Shown: one piece after another, positions 1-6,672 of the stretch
How positions within the stretch are numbered: the stretch's first letter is position 1
How the letters are laid out: the number at the start of each line of letters is the position of its first letter
NCBI GenBank assembly: GCA_030040475.1
Contig: JASHTQ010000082.1
Coordinates: 1 to 26,530 of the forward strand
Direction of reading: 5' to 3'
Length of the DNA stretch: 26,530 bases
DNA from: Streptosporangiaceae bacterium
GTDB taxonomy: Bacteria; Actinomycetota; Actinomycetes; Streptosporangiales; Streptosporangiaceae
Made by a program: the position numbers and the translations under genes
The notes under the pieces: model-generated
What the model was told of the DNA's origin: nothing
The model's database searches: none
The model's input: only the letters and a program-made list of their open reading frames with translations

Positions 1-23
1 GCGCCGGCGCGGCCGCCGGAGCG

Positions 24-308
24 GTGAGCGACTCCGTGGATAAGACCCGGTCGATAACTGGCCTGCTGGCGGTCGTGGCGGGCGATACCGCCATCGCGAT
101 TGCCGCGATATTGGGCCTGCTGCACATTGCGTCAAGCGGTGCCCAGAGTGCACAGTTCGTTGCCATCCTGACCAGCGCCTTTACAGCTATCGGCACAATG
201 ACCACGGCTTACTTCGGAATCAAATCCATATCGAATACCGCGCAAGCCCTGGGACAAAGTCCGCCGAGCGGGCCAACCCAGAATCCGCCTGGCGGGACGT
301 CCCACTAG
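24..308 (+). CDS. Small two-helix membrane protein, hypothetical
   Basis: A 94-residue protein of unknown function. Two hydrophobic stretches, at about residues 13-36 and 45-66, look like membrane helices joined by a short loop. The tail (about residues 75-94) is rich in Pro, Gly and Ser. The GTG start at 24 has a GGAG only three bases upstream, which is too close to be convincing. The frame is open to the window edge, so the true start may lie outside and the protein may be longer. The small size and helical hairpin suggest a membrane accessory protein, but no family is recognised. A weak hairpin follows the stop. Confidence 0.55.
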   Translation: MSDSVDKTRSITGLLAVVAGDTAIAIAAILGLLHIASSGAQSAQFVAILTSAFTAIGTMTTAYFGIKSISNTAQALGQSPPSGPTQNPPGGTSH

Positions 309-330
309 CTCCTGAGCCGGGAGGCACTCA

Positions 331-356
331 CCGAGAGTTTTGCATCCTGATCTCGG
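331..356 (+). terminator. Weak hairpin after the small membrane gene
   Basis: ccgaga at 331-336 pairs with tctcgg at 351-356 across a 14-base loop, 22 bases after the stop codon. There is no U-run. It could help end transcription but is marginal. Confidence 0.25.
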
Positions 357-488
357 GATCCCTGGCGGTACGCCGTGATCAGGGTCCGGCGCGTCGCCGT
401 GTCGGATGACCCTGCTACCCGAGACGCCGCTGCCCGTGCTCTCCTGTCCCACCGGGCGCTTGCGTCGCGAGCCCGTCGCTCCGGGCCG

Positions 489-510
489 GCGAAGAGATGG
501 CGAAGAGATG
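489..510. repeat. 11-bp tandem duplication
   Basis: gcgaagagatg occurs twice back to back (489-499 and 500-510), immediately before the left arm of the 510-562 inverted repeat. It is a perfect duplication in non-coding sequence. Confidence 0.8.
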
Positions 511-562
511 GGGTGCGTGTCCCCCAGGCCCCGATAGACGGGGGTTGTGACCCACGCACCCC
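510..562. terminator. Nested inverted repeat, likely bidirectional terminator or structured RNA
   Basis: ggggtgcgtg at 510-519 pairs perfectly with cacgcacccc at 553-562. Inside, ccccc (521-525) can pair with ggggg (540-544), or ccccg (529-533) can pair with cgggg (539-543). These inner pairings exclude each other. The element lies between a + gene and a converging - gene, which fits a bidirectional terminator. The switchable inner pairing leaves a structured RNA possible. Confidence 0.5.
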
Positions 563-664
563 AATCGGCTAGCCCGTCCGCGATCCGCCAGGGGCTGGAG
601 TGGCGCGGGTGACCGTCCCCCGCGATATCTCGTCAAGCGCGACCGCTCCCCGACCGGCGGGCCG

Positions 665-1279
665 CTATCGCCAGGCGAACACGGGCTGCTCGAAGTGGGC
701 CACCCGGGTGGTCAGGCCGTGCAGGGCCAGCTGGCAGAACTGATGGATGATGGCGGCGGTCGGCGCGTACACGTACCCGCCGAGCAGCGCCAGCCGCAGG
801 ACGAGCGCGGGGGATTCCGGGATGCGCAGCAGGCTCGGCGGGCGGTCGAAGTCGGCAAGCGGGATCACGTGGATGCGCGCCACCTCCGACGCCTGCTTCG
901 TCAGGGTGCCGACCGGCCCGCCCCACACCACGACGGGCGTGATGAGGAAGCCGGACCGGGTCGCGTAGTCGTCGAGGACGCCGAGGACATCGCCCGCCTC
1001 GACCACCACGCCCGTTTCCTCGCGCAGTTCCCGCAGCGCCGTGTCCTGGACGGATTCGCCGGGCTCGCGGCTGCCCCCGGGCAGCGCCCACTGCCCGGCG
1101 TGCCTGCGCAGGCCCGCCGCCCGTCTCGTGATCAGCAGGCACGGCACGTCGCCCTGCAGCAGCACGCAGACCGCCACCGACGCGCGGCGCAGCCCGGTCC
1201 GCGAGATCGGGACGCGCTCGAACCCGGCCACCCTGGCCGCGAGGGCGACCCTGTCGTCCGCGGCCGAACCCGCCACCAT
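665..1279 (-). CDS. Nudix hydrolase, CoA pyrophosphatase type
   Basis: A 204-residue Nudix protein that would cleave a nucleoside diphosphate linked to another group. The full Nudix box is present: G69, E75, R83-E84-L85, E87-E88 and G90-V91, matching GX5EX7REUXEEXGU. Just before it, residues 48-69 (LLITRR, then LRRHAGQ, then LPGG) resemble the extra motif of CoA pyrophosphatases (NudL/NUDT7 group), which split CoA to 4'-phosphopantetheine and 3',5'-ADP. It starts 39 bp after the enoyl-CoA hydratase-like gene on the same strand and is probably co-transcribed with it. A CoA-turnover role fits a neighbourhood full of CoA-ester enzymes. The family is sure; the substrate is inferred. Confidence 0.85.
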   Translation of the reverse strand: MVAGSAADDRVALAARVAGFERVPISRTGLRRASVAVCVLLQGDVPCLLITRRAAGLRRHAGQWALPGGSREPGESVQDTALRELREETGVVVEAGDVLGVLDDYATRSGFLITPVVVWGGPVGTLTKQASEVARIHVIPLADFDRPPSLLRIPESPALVLRLALLGGYVYAPTAAIIHQFCQLALHGLTTRVAHFEQPVFAWR

Positions 1280-1318
1280 AACGCCCCGCTCACCTCGGCA
1301 TGGAGGGCGCCACCCCGG

Positions 1319-2056
1319 CTACCTGTGTGCCTTGGCCCGGATGGCGTCCTTGAACCCGTCGGTCAGGTTCCACTTGAAGTTTCCAGCCACGATAGTGGCA
1401 TTCTGCAGCCGTTCGGCCAGCACGCTGCGCCGGTACCTGACCGTCTCCCGCAGCGCCGCCTGCGGATGCGCCATTATCTGCCTGGCCAGCGCCGTGGCCT
1501 CGTCGAGATGGCGACCGGTCGCGGCGACCTTGGTGATCAGGCCCGCCAGGAACGCCTCCTCGGCGGTGAAGAACCGGCCGGTCAGCACCACGTCGTTGGC
1601 GAACGCCGCCCCGGTGGCGGTCGCGATGTGAGCCCAGAAGGTGGCCGTGGGCACGCCGTAGCTCGTCTCGGTCACCTGGAACCGCGCGTCCTGCGCGGCG
1701 ACCACGAGCTCGCAGAGCAGGGCCGTGCCCAGCGCGTGGCCGATCGCGTACCCGTGCACCGCCGCGATCAGCGGCTTGTAGTTCTCGCAGCGCAGCACCG
1801 CCTGGGTCTCGCTCGGCAGGGTCCGGCTGTCGACTCCCTCGTCGGCGATGGCGAGCAGCCGCTCGTCGATGTCCGATCCGCTCGAGAAGGCCCGGCCCGC
1901 CCCGGTCACGATGCCGACCTGCGCGTCGTCGTCCCTGTCGAGGCGGTCCAGGGCCGCCACGTACTCGACCAGGCCGCTGTTGGTGAAGGCGTTGAGCTTC
2001 TCTGGCCGGTTCAGCCTGATGTAGGCGATGCCGTCGATCACTTCGTAGTCGATCAT
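1319..2056 (-). CDS. Enoyl-CoA hydratase/isomerase family protein (crotonase fold)
   Basis: A 245-residue crotonase-fold protein acting on acyl-CoA. The N-terminal LNRPEKLNAF, the SSGSDI oxyanion loop (about 58-63) and the HGYAIG segment (101-106) mark the family. Aligned with rat crotonase, the second catalytic Glu is kept (E130 in VTET), but the first is replaced by Gly (G110). It is therefore more likely an isomerase, a hydrolase or another variant than a standard hydratase. No good ribosome site lies close to the ATG at 2056. A 4-codon frame (2053-2067) overlaps the start as ATGA and has its own AGGG. A 13-bp hairpin lies in the leader. It faces away from the carboxyltransferase operon. 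Confidence 0.85.
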   Translation of the reverse strand: MIDYEVIDGIAYIRLNRPEKLNAFTNSGLVEYVAALDRLDRDDDAQVGIVTGAGRAFSSGSDIDERLLAIADEGVDSRTLPSETQAVLRCENYKPLIAAVHGYAIGHALGTALLCELVVAAQDARFQVTETSYGVPTATFWAHIATATGAAFANDVVLTGRFFTAEEAFLAGLITKVAATGRHLDEATALARQIMAHPQAALRETVRYRRSVLAERLQNATIVAGNFKWNLTDGFKDAIRAKAHR

Positions 2057-2067
2057 CTAAGTGCCAT
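2053..2067 (-). other. Possible 4-codon leader ORF coupled to the hydratase start
   Basis: On the minus strand an ATG at 2067 gives M-A-L-R-stop. Its TGA overlaps the hydratase ATG as ATGA. The only purine-rich ribosome site (caggga) sits about 4 bases from this upstream ATG and about 14 bases from the hydratase ATG. This is what termination-reinitiation coupling would look like, though it may be chance. Confidence 0.25.
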
Positions 2068-2092
2068 ATCCCTGTCGGCGTGAATCCTGCCC

Positions 2093-2129
2093 CGCCGTGT
2101 GGCCCAGCCCTGCGGCGGGCCACACGGCG
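2093..2129 (-). promoter_or_regulatory. Perfect 13-bp hairpin in hydratase leader
   Basis: cgccgtgtggccc (2093-2105) and gggccacacggcg (2117-2129) are perfect reverse complements around an 11-base loop. The element lies 37 bp upstream of the minus-strand hydratase start and downstream of its likely promoter zone. It should be transcribed in that leader, where it could attenuate, stabilise or mask. It precedes the plus-strand promoter, so the carboxyltransferase mRNA should not contain it. Confidence 0.55.
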
Positions 2130-2166
2130 CCCCAGCTTGACTCGATAGTGACATAAAGATTGATAA

Positions 2167-2184
2167 ATGTACAAGTATTGACAC
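2167..2184. promoter_or_regulatory. Candidate TetR operator over the carboxyltransferase -35 box
   Basis: The core tacaa-gta-ttg (2170-2180) matches tacaa-N3-ttg in the perfect palindrome upstream of the TetR gene (5768-5786), with the same spacing. It overlaps the putative -35 TTGACA. A second, wider repeat (tgtac at 2168-2172, gtaca at 2185-2189) covers the same place. Outside the core the match is poor. Confidence 0.4.
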
Positions 2185-2207
2185 GTACACTCGTGCCGAA
2201 CTAATGT
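2178..2207 (+). promoter_or_regulatory. Putative sigma-70-type promoter of the carboxyltransferase operon
   Basis: TTGACA at 2178-2183 and TAATGT at 2202-2207 are 18 bp apart. The start of transcription would fall near 2214, leaving about 16 bases of leader that hold the ribosome site. The surrounding 2135-2210 segment is clearly AT-richer than the flanking genes. Confidence 0.5.
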
Positions 2208-2229
2208 GCCGTTTACCAGGAGGGAGCCC

Positions 2230-3825
2230 ATGACGACACCGCTCACCGACGGCGCCGGCCAGGAAGAGGTATCGGAAGAGATCAGGACGGTGCAGCGGCT
2301 CCGCGGGCTGCGGGAGCAGGTCACCACCCAGATGGGCGGCCCGGACGCGGTGGCGGCGATCCACGCGGCCGGCCGCCGCACCGCGCGCGAGCACATTGCG
2401 GAGTTCACCGACCACGGCTCGTTCGGTGAAATAGGGACCTTCGCCACGTTCGTGGAGAAGGTAACGGCACCTACCCCAGGCCCCTACGGCGGCGGGATCA
2501 TCGGCGGGCACGCCACCCTCGACGGGCGGCCGGTCACCGTGGCGGTGGACGACGACAGCGTGACCGCGCCGGCCAGCCGGAGCACCGGGAAGGCCGCCAG
2601 GCTGTACCAGATGGCCCTGCAGCAGCGCCGTCCCTACATCGAGATCCTGCACGGCGACGCCGCCCCCGACCTGGGAACCCGGCCGGGGAAGACCGGCACC
2701 GCGAGCGCCACGACGTTCGGGGCCGAGCCCGCCTTCCCGTACCTGCTCGAGCGGCAGCGGGCGATCCCGGTGGTCTCGATGGTGCTGGGCGACACGTCCG
2801 GCGCCTCGTCGTTCTCCGCCGGACTGTGCGACTTCCTGGTCCAGCTTGAGGGCACCCGGCTGTCCCTGGCCCGCCCCGCCGAGGTGAGCTCTAACGGCTC
2901 GGCCGGACCGGGCGCGCTGCCGCCCGCGGTGGCCAGCGGCGAGGTCGACGCGGTCGTGGGCTCGCCGGACGAGGCGTACGCGGTCACCAGGCGGTTCCTG
3001 TCCTACCTCCCGTCCTACGCCGGCGGCCCGCTTCCCGTCACCGACGCCGGCGGCCCGCTCGGCTACGACGACACGATCGCCCAGCTCGTCCCCGCCCGCC
3101 GCAGCCGGGCCTACGACATCACGGCCGTCATCCGCCGGATCTGCGACGACGGCAGCTTCTTCGAGCTCAAGCCGTCCTATGCGCGCAACGTCGTCACCGG
3201 GTTCGGGCGGCTGGCGGGCATCCCGGTCGGCGTGCTCGCCAACGCGCCGATGCGGATGGCCGGCGGCCTGACCCCCGAATGCTGCCTCAAGGCGGTCAGC
3301 TTCGTCTGCATGTGCGACGCGTTCGGCATCCCGCTGCTCGTGCTGCAGGACACGCCCGGCTTCCTTGTCAGCGCGCAGGCCGAACGCGACCGGGCCATCG
3401 TCCGGGTGATGACCCTGCTCCAGGCCCTGTCGCTGATCACCGTGCCCGCGGTCAGCGTGGTCATCCGCAAGGCGTTCGGCCTGGCCTTCGTGATCCTGGA
3501 CGGAAACCGGGCGGTCGACCTCTCGCTGGCCTGGCCGGGAGCCGAGATCGGGTTCATGGACCCGCCGGTGGCGGCCAACGTGCTGTTCGAACCGCAGATC
3601 AAGCGGCTGCCCGAGGAGGAACGCGCGGCGTTCCTCGCCGCCAAGGCCGCCGAGCTCGGGGTCGGCTTCGAGCCCTACGGCGTGGCCACCAACCTGACCA
3701 TCGACGAGATCATCGAGCCGGGCGAGACCCGCGGCGTGGTGGCGGGCTACCTGCGCGCGTCGCTGGCCTCGCGGCCGCCGCGGACCGCCCCGAGCCCGCT
3801 GGCCAGCTGGCCCCGCTGGTATTGA
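2230..3825 (+). CDS. Carboxyltransferase-fold protein (acyl-CoA carboxylase beta-like), copy 1
   Basis: A 531-residue protein with both halves of the acyl-CoA carboxylase carboxyltransferase fold. The N half (about 75-300) has the GGHATLDGRPV strand; the C half (about 300-520) has ANAPMRMAGG, CDAFGIP, DTPGF and LAWPGAEIGF. In the family this subunit moves CO2 between carboxybiotin and an acyl-CoA. The Gly-Gly pairs that form its oxyanion holes are altered here: GDTSGASSF at about 187 replaces the usual CAGGA motif, and RKAFGLAF (413-420) replaces RKAYGGAY. ATG 2230 is chosen over 2206 because AGGAGGGA lies just upstream of it. The second copy begins 8 bp after this stop. No biotin carboxylase or biotin-carrier gene is in the window. 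It could be a decarboxylase or a different transferase. Confidence 0.88.
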   Translation: MTTPLTDGAGQEEVSEEIRTVQRLRGLREQVTTQMGGPDAVAAIHAAGRRTAREHIAEFTDHGSFGEIGTFATFVEKVTAPTPGPYGGGIIGGHATLDGRPVTVAVDDDSVTAPASRSTGKAARLYQMALQQRRPYIEILHGDAAPDLGTRPGKTGTASATTFGAEPAFPYLLERQRAIPVVSMVLGDTSGASSFSAGLCDFLVQLEGTRLSLARPAEVSSNGSAGPGALPPAVASGEVDAVVGSPDEAYAVTRRFLSYLPSYAGGPLPVTDAGGPLGYDDTIAQLVPARRSRAYDITAVIRRICDDGSFFELKPSYARNVVTGFGRLAGIPVGVLANAPMRMAGGLTPECCLKAVSFVCMCDAFGIPLLVLQDTPGFLVSAQAERDRAIVRVMTLLQALSLITVPAVSVVIRKAFGLAFVILDGNRAVDLSLAWPGAEIGFMDPPVAANVLFEPQIKRLPEEERAAFLAAKAAELGVGFEPYGVATNLTIDEIIEPGETRGVVAGYLRASLASRPPRTAPSPLASWPRWY

Positions 3826-3833
3826 AGGATCAC

Positions 3834-5129
3834 ATGACGACACCGGCGAAGCCCGCCCGCCCGACGCTCCGCGAGCACATCGAGCGCCTCGTCGATCCCG
3901 GCTCCTTCGTCCCCGCGCAGCATTACAGCGATGCGAGGGAGCAGGTCATGGACCAGTCCGGCGAGGTCGACGGCGGCGAGGCCACGATCGAGGGGCGGCC
4001 CGTCACCGTCGGGCTGTCCGGGCACATCGTCATGCGGGCGCTGAACCGCCGCCACCCGTACGTCGCCATCTCCTCGGGCACCGGCGGGCTCGCCAGGGGC
4101 GGACGGCGGAACCTCGGGGTCCTGGACACCGTCTGGGGGATGAGCGGCGGGCCGATGCTGGCCGAGATGGCAGCCAGGAGCCGCGACGTGCCCGTGGTGT
4201 CGGCGATCGTCCACCATTCGTTCGGGGACTCCAGCTTCTTCACCGGCATGTCCGACTACGTGGTGCAGCTCAAGGGCGCCTGCATGGCCCTGACCGGGCC
4301 GCGGGTGCTGGCCATCGGCACCAGCGAGCAGGTCACGATGGAGGAGCTCGGCGGCACCGACGTGCACCGGCGCAACGGCCAGGCCGACACGATCGCCGAG
4401 ACGCTGGACGACGTGTACGCCGCGATCCGCGGGTTCCTGTCCTTCCTGCCGCCTGCCGCGGGGGACGCGCTGCCCCTACATCGCCCGGGATCGAAGGCAG
4501 GCCGGGAGCTCGACGGCGGCCAGGAATACCCGGCCAGGCAGCTGATCGACGGCCTGTGCGACGCCGGCTCGTTCTTCGAGCTGCGGCGCGACTTCGCGCC
4601 CAGCCTGGTCACCGGGCTGGCCCGGCTGGACGGCATCCCGGTCGGCGTGCTGGCCAGCGACCCGTCCGTCGACGACGGCCATTACTCGGCAGATGCCTGC
4701 CTCAAGGCCACCCGGCTGATCTGCACCTGCGACGCGTTCGGGCTGCCGCTGGTGTTCGCCGTGGACTCACCGGGACCGCGGGCCGAGCAGGGGCCGGCCA
4801 TCTCCCGCGCCATGATGCTCGCCCAGGCGGTGCAGCTGGCCGAGGTGCCCAAGTGCTGGGTGATCACCAGGCGGGCGTTCGGCCCTGGCCTGCTCGTCAC
4901 CGGCCCGGCCCGGATCGCCACCGACCTGGTGATCGCCTGGCCGGGCGCCCGCGCGGGCTTCGACGAGAGCGGCTCGTCGGGCACCGGCGAGCACCACTGG
5001 GCCGCCGACGGCGTGGTCGGCCCGGCCGACACCCGCCGTGCCCTGGCCGCCCACCTGCGCGCCGTGCTGGGCGCGTCCCCGGTAAGCCGACCCGGCCGGA
5101 TCCTGCGCACCTGGCCCGTCGGGTTCTGA
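3834..5129 (+). CDS. Carboxyltransferase-fold protein, short copy 2
   Basis: A 431-residue second member of the carboxyltransferase fold, about 80-100 residues shorter than a typical AccD/PccB. The N half keeps the GGEATIEGRPV strand but lacks the usual DFTVFGGS-type segment after it. FGDSSFFTG (130-138) replaces the Gly-rich oxyanion motif, and RRAFGPGL (346-353) replaces RKAYGGAY. EQVTMEELGG and CDAFGLP are kept. It begins 8 bp after copy 1, so the two are translated together and probably form a hetero-oligomer. Each copy is degenerate in different places, which suggests divided labour. It ends 30 bp before the converging TetR gene. Confidence 0.85.
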   Translation: MTTPAKPARPTLREHIERLVDPGSFVPAQHYSDAREQVMDQSGEVDGGEATIEGRPVTVGLSGHIVMRALNRRHPYVAISSGTGGLARGGRRNLGVLDTVWGMSGGPMLAEMAARSRDVPVVSAIVHHSFGDSSFFTGMSDYVVQLKGACMALTGPRVLAIGTSEQVTMEELGGTDVHRRNGQADTIAETLDDVYAAIRGFLSFLPPAAGDALPLHRPGSKAGRELDGGQEYPARQLIDGLCDAGSFFELRRDFAPSLVTGLARLDGIPVGVLASDPSVDDGHYSADACLKATRLICTCDAFGLPLVFAVDSPGPRAEQGPAISRAMMLAQAVQLAEVPKCWVITRRAFGPGLLVTGPARIATDLVIAWPGARAGFDESGSSGTGEHHWAADGVVGPADTRRALAAHLRAVLGASPVSRPGRILRTWPVGF

Positions 5130-5159
5130 ACCCGCCCGAACGGAACGGGAGCTGACACG

Positions 5160-5759
5160 TCACGGCGCGGCTATTCCCTGGCAGATCCGGCGCGCGAAGG
5201 TGCGGCCCACCGCGCGCGGGTCGACGATGTCCAGGCTGGCGGAGTCGGGCAGGGTCTCGATGAGCATCAGCACGAGTGCCGCCCACTCGACCGCCTGGCC
5301 CTCGGTGAGGCTCTGGCTCAGCTCCCCGGCCCGGCGAGCCCGGGCGATGTAGGGGCGGACCAGGTCGCTGAGCCACTCATGGCGGTCGTGGCTGGACAGG
5401 CCGTAGTACTGGGCCAGGCCGCGGTCGCGCCGGCGCAGGTGCTGGGGGACGTTGAAGGCGAGCGCGGTGGAGGCGATCACCTCGGCGACGGCGGCAAGCG
5501 CGTCCTCCAGGCCGGCGTCGTCGGGAATGCGTTCGGCCAGCGCGGCGTGCTGCTTGCCGCGCTCGTAGGAGTTGATCGCCCGCAGCAGCTGGCTCCGGTC
5601 GCTGAAGTGCCGGTAGACCGTGGTCCTGTTGAGCCCGGCGGCGTCGGCGATGACCTGGATGCTGGTCCTGTCCTGGCCGAGCCGGGCCAGGCAGAGCGAG
5701 CCAGCCTCCAAGATCGCCTGGATCGTTCCGTTTACTGCTGAATCGTCTTGCGCGCCCAT
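5160..5759 (-). CDS. TetR-family transcriptional regulator
   Basis: A 199-residue regulator with an N-terminal helix-turn-helix (about residues 12-58, including IADAAGLNRTTVYRHF) and a helical ligand-binding C-terminal domain. TetR proteins usually repress nearby divergent genes until a small molecule, often the pathway substrate or its CoA ester, binds. It is divergent from the hydratase-VOC operon. A perfect palindrome lies 9 bp upstream of its start, so it is probably self-regulated and controls 5819 onward. A partial match at the 2230 operon suggests wider control. The ATG at 5759 is the natural start. Confidence 0.92.
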   Translation of the reverse strand: MGAQDDSAVNGTIQAILEAGSLCLARLGQDRTSIQVIADAAGLNRTTVYRHFSDRSQLLRAINSYERGKQHAALAERIPDDAGLEDALAAVAEVIASTALAFNVPQHLRRRDRGLAQYYGLSSHDRHEWLSDLVRPYIARARRAGELSQSLTEGQAVEWAALVLMLIETLPDSASLDIVDPRAVGRTFARRICQGIAAP

Positions 5760-5767
5760 GCAACGAA

Positions 5768-5786
5768 TGCTACAAAACTTGTAGCA
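5768..5786. promoter_or_regulatory. TetR operator palindrome
   Basis: tgctacaa-aac-ttgtagca is a perfect inverted repeat with 8-bp arms and a 3-bp spacer, in the 59-bp gap between the divergent TetR and hydratase genes. A second perfect palindrome, agcaattgct (5783-5792), overlaps its right arm. The size and place are typical of a TetR site. Confidence 0.75.
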
Positions 5787-5818
5787 ATTGCTGCAGTAGC
5801 CGCAGGGGAGAGACAGCT

Positions 5819-6652
5819 GTGCAGACCACGGATGTGCTGATCTACGAGGTTCGGGACCGCAAGGCCTACATCACGATGAACCGTCCCCACCGGATGAACG
5901 CGCTGAGCATGGAGCTCCTGGGAGCGCTGCGGGAGGCGTTCGGCGAGGCCGAACGGGACGAGAACGTGTTCGTCGTCATCCTCGGCGGCGCGGGCGGCCG
6001 GGCGTTCTCGGCGGGCGCCGATCTGAAGGACATGGCCGCCCGGATGGAAGCGGCGCGGGACGGCGACGGCGGGCAGGCCGCGCCCCGGCCGATGACCGCG
6101 CGGCCCGAGGTGGCCAGGGGCGGCTTCATGCCGGGATTCGACGACGTCAACATGTGCACCAAGCCGGTCATCGCCGCCGTCGACGGCTACTGCATGGCGG
6201 GCGGCATGGAGATCGCGCTGTACTGCGACATCCGCCTTGCTACCCGGCAGTCGAGCTTCGCCATGCCGGAGCCGAAGCGCAACCTGCTATCCGGGCCGGC
6301 GTTCGTGCACCTGTCGCGGATGATCCCGCTCGGCGAGGCGATGCGCATCGAGCTGGTCGGCGATCCGATCGATGCCGAGCGCGCCTACCAGATCGGCCTG
6401 ATCCAGGGGATCTACGAGGACCGGGCCGCGCTCGAGGCCGCCGCGGACCAGATGGCCGACAAGATCGGTGAGAACTCGCCGCTGGCCGTGCAGTTCCTCA
6501 AGCGCATCGTCAAGGACGGCCGCGACATGACGGTCGATCATCACTGGAAGTTCGCGGAGATGTTCGCCTACACGCTCGGGCGGACGCAGGACGCGCTCGA
6601 GGGCCCCAAGGCCTTCGCGGAGAAGCGCAAGCCCGAGTGGAAGATGCGGTAG
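5819..6652 (+). CDS. Enoyl-CoA hydratase
   Basis: A 277-residue crotonase-family enzyme, expected to hydrate a trans-2-enoyl-CoA. Both catalytic glutamates are present: E131 (GGMEIAL) and E151 (MPEP). The oxyanion loop FSAGADLKD (63-71) and the NRPHRMNALS start (21-30) are intact. A roughly 30-residue insertion (about 78-110) follows the oxyanion loop and may shape the acyl pocket. The GTG start at 5819 has GGGGAG about 9 bases upstream. It is the first gene of an operon with the VOC protein (20 bp gap) and starts next to the TetR operator. Unlike the hydratase-like gene at 1319, it has complete catalytic residues. Confidence 0.92.
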   Translation: MQTTDVLIYEVRDRKAYITMNRPHRMNALSMELLGALREAFGEAERDENVFVVILGGAGGRAFSAGADLKDMAARMEAARDGDGGQAAPRPMTARPEVARGGFMPGFDDVNMCTKPVIAAVDGYCMAGGMEIALYCDIRLATRQSSFAMPEPKRNLLSGPAFVHLSRMIPLGEAMRIELVGDPIDAERAYQIGLIQGIYEDRAALEAAADQMADKIGENSPLAVQFLKRIVKDGRDMTVDHHWKFAEMFAYTLGRTQDALEGPKAFAEKRKPEWKMR

Positions 6653-6672
6653 CTATCAGAGGGAGCAGCACG

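Larger units (their letters stand above)
309..664. other. Intergenic stretch with repeats and hairpins, no gene seen
   Basis: There are 356 bases between the small membrane protein and the Nudix gene. Open frames here are short and have shadow-type composition. It holds a 6-bp hairpin (331-336 with 351-356), a perfect 11-bp tandem duplication (489-510) and a large nested stem (510-562). No tRNA cloverleaf or rRNA segment was recognised. Confidence 0.6.

Noticed and set aside
510..562. tRNA gene suggested by the acceptor-like 10-bp stem
   Set aside because: Only 53 bases, no anticodon arm or T-loop consensus, and no room for a cloverleaf.
695..2083. 462-codon plus-strand open frame opposite the Nudix and crotonase genes
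   Set aside because: Antisense shadow: rich in Arg, Gly, Pro and His with no recognisable domain, while the minus strand encodes two clear families.
2053..3843. 596-codon minus-strand open frame opposite carboxyltransferase copy 1
   Set aside because: Shadow of a high-GC gene with no domain; the plus strand has clear family motifs and a ribosome site.
2230..5129. A complete biotin-dependent acyl-CoA carboxylase operon
   Set aside because: No biotin carboxylase, biotin-carrier or epsilon subunit gene is present, and both carboxyltransferase copies have altered oxyanion motifs.
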